DNA of 64,000 bases from Elusimicrobiaceae bacterium (GTDB taxonomy: Bacteria; Elusimicrobiota; Elusimicrobia; Elusimicrobiales; Elusimicrobiaceae): positions 1 to 64,000 of the forward strand of contig JAFVFN010000002.1 in assembly GCA_017475405.1 (NCBI GenBank). Reading direction: 5' to 3'. Positions 61,986 to 64,000 of the stretch are shown one piece after another. The notes under the pieces are model-generated. The model was not told where the DNA came from. It ran no database searches and worked only from the letters and a program-made list of their open reading frames with translations. The translations under genes were made by a program, and so were the position numbers. Position 1 is the first letter of the stretch. Each line of letters starts with the position of its first letter.

Positions 61986-64000
61986 ATGATGATGAGCATG
62001 AAAAAGTTTATGTATGTATGTATGTGCTTCTCCTTTCTGGCCTTTCAACGCCTGTAAAGGCGGCTCCTTCTTCTTGCGCGTCTGCGCAGAACATGCTTCG
62101 TTCCTCAAACAACCCGTCTTGGCGTAACTCCCGTTGTGTTTTATTATTTGCCCGATATATCCGTAATTTAGATGAACAGTCCCGCGATCAAATCGCTCGC
62201 AGGGATATAACTGTATTACGGGAAGTATCAAATGCAATGAAGGATCGCCTGACTGCTTTAAGACGTGAACAGGGGCAATCTGCCGAATGGGAGAGCTGGT
62301 ATAATGCCTATAATACGTTTGCACGCAGTTTCGGTGAAACGGCCGGTGCATATGTATGGGATAAATCCCAACAAGCTTATGTTCTGGAGGACAGAGTAGA
62401 ACAAGCGGTAAACCAACAGGTACAACAAGCGGTGGTATTACCCGGTTGGCCGCGTAAGCAGGCCTGGCCCGATATTGCGGGTGCCAATAAAAATGTTACT
62501 AATTTACAGGGATTATTGGATTTAATGGTCCAGCGCGTGCAGGCAGGCGCTGACCTGACACCCTTTATAGAACTGATTGTCAATGAAGGGAAACCCAATA
62601 AGGCCGATCCGCACTATGTATCCGATGATGTGATTAATACAGCATTTTTACTGTATGCTTACAGTATCCCTGCCAACCGCGCCGATCAACTTTTAACATA
62701 TACAGACCGTAAATATGCGGCTCGTGTACGCTTTGCCGCGGCCAGTGCGGCTGCAGAATTTGCCAAAAACCGTAAAACACGCAACGGAAAATATGCTGCG
62801 AACGAACCCTCTGGTCGTTTAACTCTTAGCGATAGCCAGCGGGAGCAAATCCTTTGGACCTTGGAACCGGTATATGACAACGCCAAAACTGAATTAACTC
62901 GCTTGGTAGTCCAATACCGTTTGTCTCGCGTATATGAGAACATGCAGGATATGCACCTGTTGCATAATACTACTGCCCAATCCGATACAAATATGGCTGT
63001 ATTTGCACCGGCTATTGCGTTAACTCCGACGTTAGCTGAGATGTTTGCCGCGCAGGCCAGTGCGTATGCGGCCAGCATTGGAATGGAAGTAACTTCTGGA
63101 TTTGCCGCCCTGCAGGGCGCGATGGCCTCGGGGGCTACTGCGGCAGCTGGCGAAGTATTGATTGTGACAGCACCTGTTATTGTCTTTGGAGTGGCATTAG
63201 ATGACGCTTTTGCCCCTACTTATCGGGCAGCCTTTGAGAATAAATTGCGTGAATCCCTGCGTGTGGAAACCGTACCGGCTGCAACAGTCATGGAGGATGC
63301 ATACACACAAGCTTTTGACGGCACCTATATGGTAGAAACCTTAACGAATACACGTACGGAAGCGGCTACGAAAACACAGGTACAGCAGACGGCACCGTGT
63401 ATTCACCAATATTCCAGTCAAATGAATGCAGCATGCCCGTCTTTTGAAGCAATTCCTTTGCAAGGAACCTTTAAGGAGGCATATAAGCAAAATCCTGTAC
63501 TGATTCAATCAAAATTTATAACCGGGGGAGCCAGCCAGGGCGCATTACGGTTAGCCCTGAAAAATCCTGCAGAGCTTGCCCAATTAGAACAGATTTGGCA
63601 GGAAAGATGTTCTTTTATGACGAAAATACCAACAGGAGTGGGTACGCAAAGTGCACGAAGAGGTTTTGTTCGCGCTACTTACTATGCGGGCCGGTGGATT
63701 CCGACGGTTGAAGCCAGTATAATGACCGGAATAAATATAGATAGAAATGGGGGAGTAAACGATCAAGGCGGTCCGAGTAAAAAGAATTTACCCATGAAGA
63801 AATTTTTAGCATTTATTAAATCGTGGGCAAATGCGGATTTGACCAACTTGACTTACGGTATTATGAAGAGACAAAATTTTAAACCCCAACAAGTGGGTAA
63901 TGTATGGGTTCGTAACGGAATTCATCAAGATAGAAGCAAACCAACTCCGGACCATATTCATATAGAAAAAATATGTGCATATACGCCGGGAAGTGTGGCA
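61986..64000 (+). CDS. Secreted protein, phase-variable start (3' partial)
   Basis: The start with the strong SD is ATG 61986 (MMMSMKKFMYVC...), but that frame stops at 62057. The large frame opens at ATG 62018 (MYVLLLSGLSTPVKA-APSSC) and runs to the window edge. The frames meet in TATG x4 (62009-62024). With five units (or two) the proper start reads MMMSMKKFMYVCMYVLLLSG LSTPVKA, a complete signal peptide. As written the gene is out of frame (off, or weakly on from 62018). The mature part has at least 640 residues: helical, Gln/Ala-rich, and an HIHIE near the edge. Function unknown; may carry a C-terminal effector domain beyond the window. Confidence 0.7.
62009..62024 (+). repeat. TATG tetranucleotide repeat (x4) in signal peptide codons
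   Basis: Four perfect TATG units inside the signal-peptide coding region of the downstream gene. Gain of one unit or loss of two would put the SD-coupled ATG in frame. Confidence 0.85.

Overview
The window looks like a chromosomal segment of a gut Elusimicrobiota bacterium (Elusimicrobium / Avelusimicrobium-like). The evidence is indirect. There are five genes, or parts of genes, for class III prepilin-like proteins with near-identical N-termini. A lipid A / heptose / Kdo gene cluster indicates a Gram-negative envelope. The metabolism is anaerobic (Etf with acyl-CoA dehydrogenase, flavodiiron protein, a hydrogenase-type regulator, an NrdD-like glycyl-radical peptide). No 16S gene is present, so the taxon is an inference.

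Layout: 0-2.5 kb holds a pilin fused to Cys-rich YD-like repeats (cut by the left edge) and a second pilin. 2.6-9.0 kb is one co-directional operon: SpoIID/TPR protein, GT4 glycosyltransferase, acyl-CoA dehydrogenase, etfB, etfA. 9.1-12.2 kb has a pilin with a structured leader, cinA, a KDPG-aldolase/VOC-like protein and tRNA-Arg. 12.4-22.9 kb is an AT-rich accessory island: a DpnII-type restriction-modification set, several unknown or broken genes, a Sir2-like DUF4917 protein with a DUF5677-like partner, a tyrosine recombinase and HipBA with an operator array. 22.9-42 kb is a patchwork of short transcription units (hydrolases, DsbA/MBL pair, TetR, Crp/Fnr, flavodiiron operon, CsoR-controlled ABC operon, AKR, DUF1848, MATE). 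Dispersed hairpin repeats separate many of them. 42-51 kb carries alpha-2-macroglobulin plus PBP1C and a frameshifted ChaN-like gene. 51-53 kb has two more pilins. 53-62 kb holds an AAA/DUF4143 ATPase, an exported protein and an envelope operon (lpxL-like, gmhB, DUF3108, heptose kinase, kdsB, pyrG). 62-64 kb is a large secreted protein running off the right edge; its signal peptide is out of frame across a TATG tetranucleotide repeat.

The most interesting signal is regulatory. Three pilin genes (at 9.6, 42.3 and 51.6 kb) share a 220-nt leader whose helices keep their positions while their sequences differ completely. This is strong covariation for a pseudoknotted, possibly terminator-like RNA. 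Two other pilins (2.0 and 52.2 kb) share a 50-nt promoter module with a T12 tract in the -35/-10 spacer. Ten other genes have a -10 hexamer exactly 6 nt before the ATG and no Shine-Dalgarno sequence, the signature of leaderless mRNAs. Several genes (12.6-13.5, 16.4, 31.5-32.3, 32.5, 50.9 kb) carry one-base frameshifts, mostly at homopolymers, so either gene decay or sequence error must be considered.
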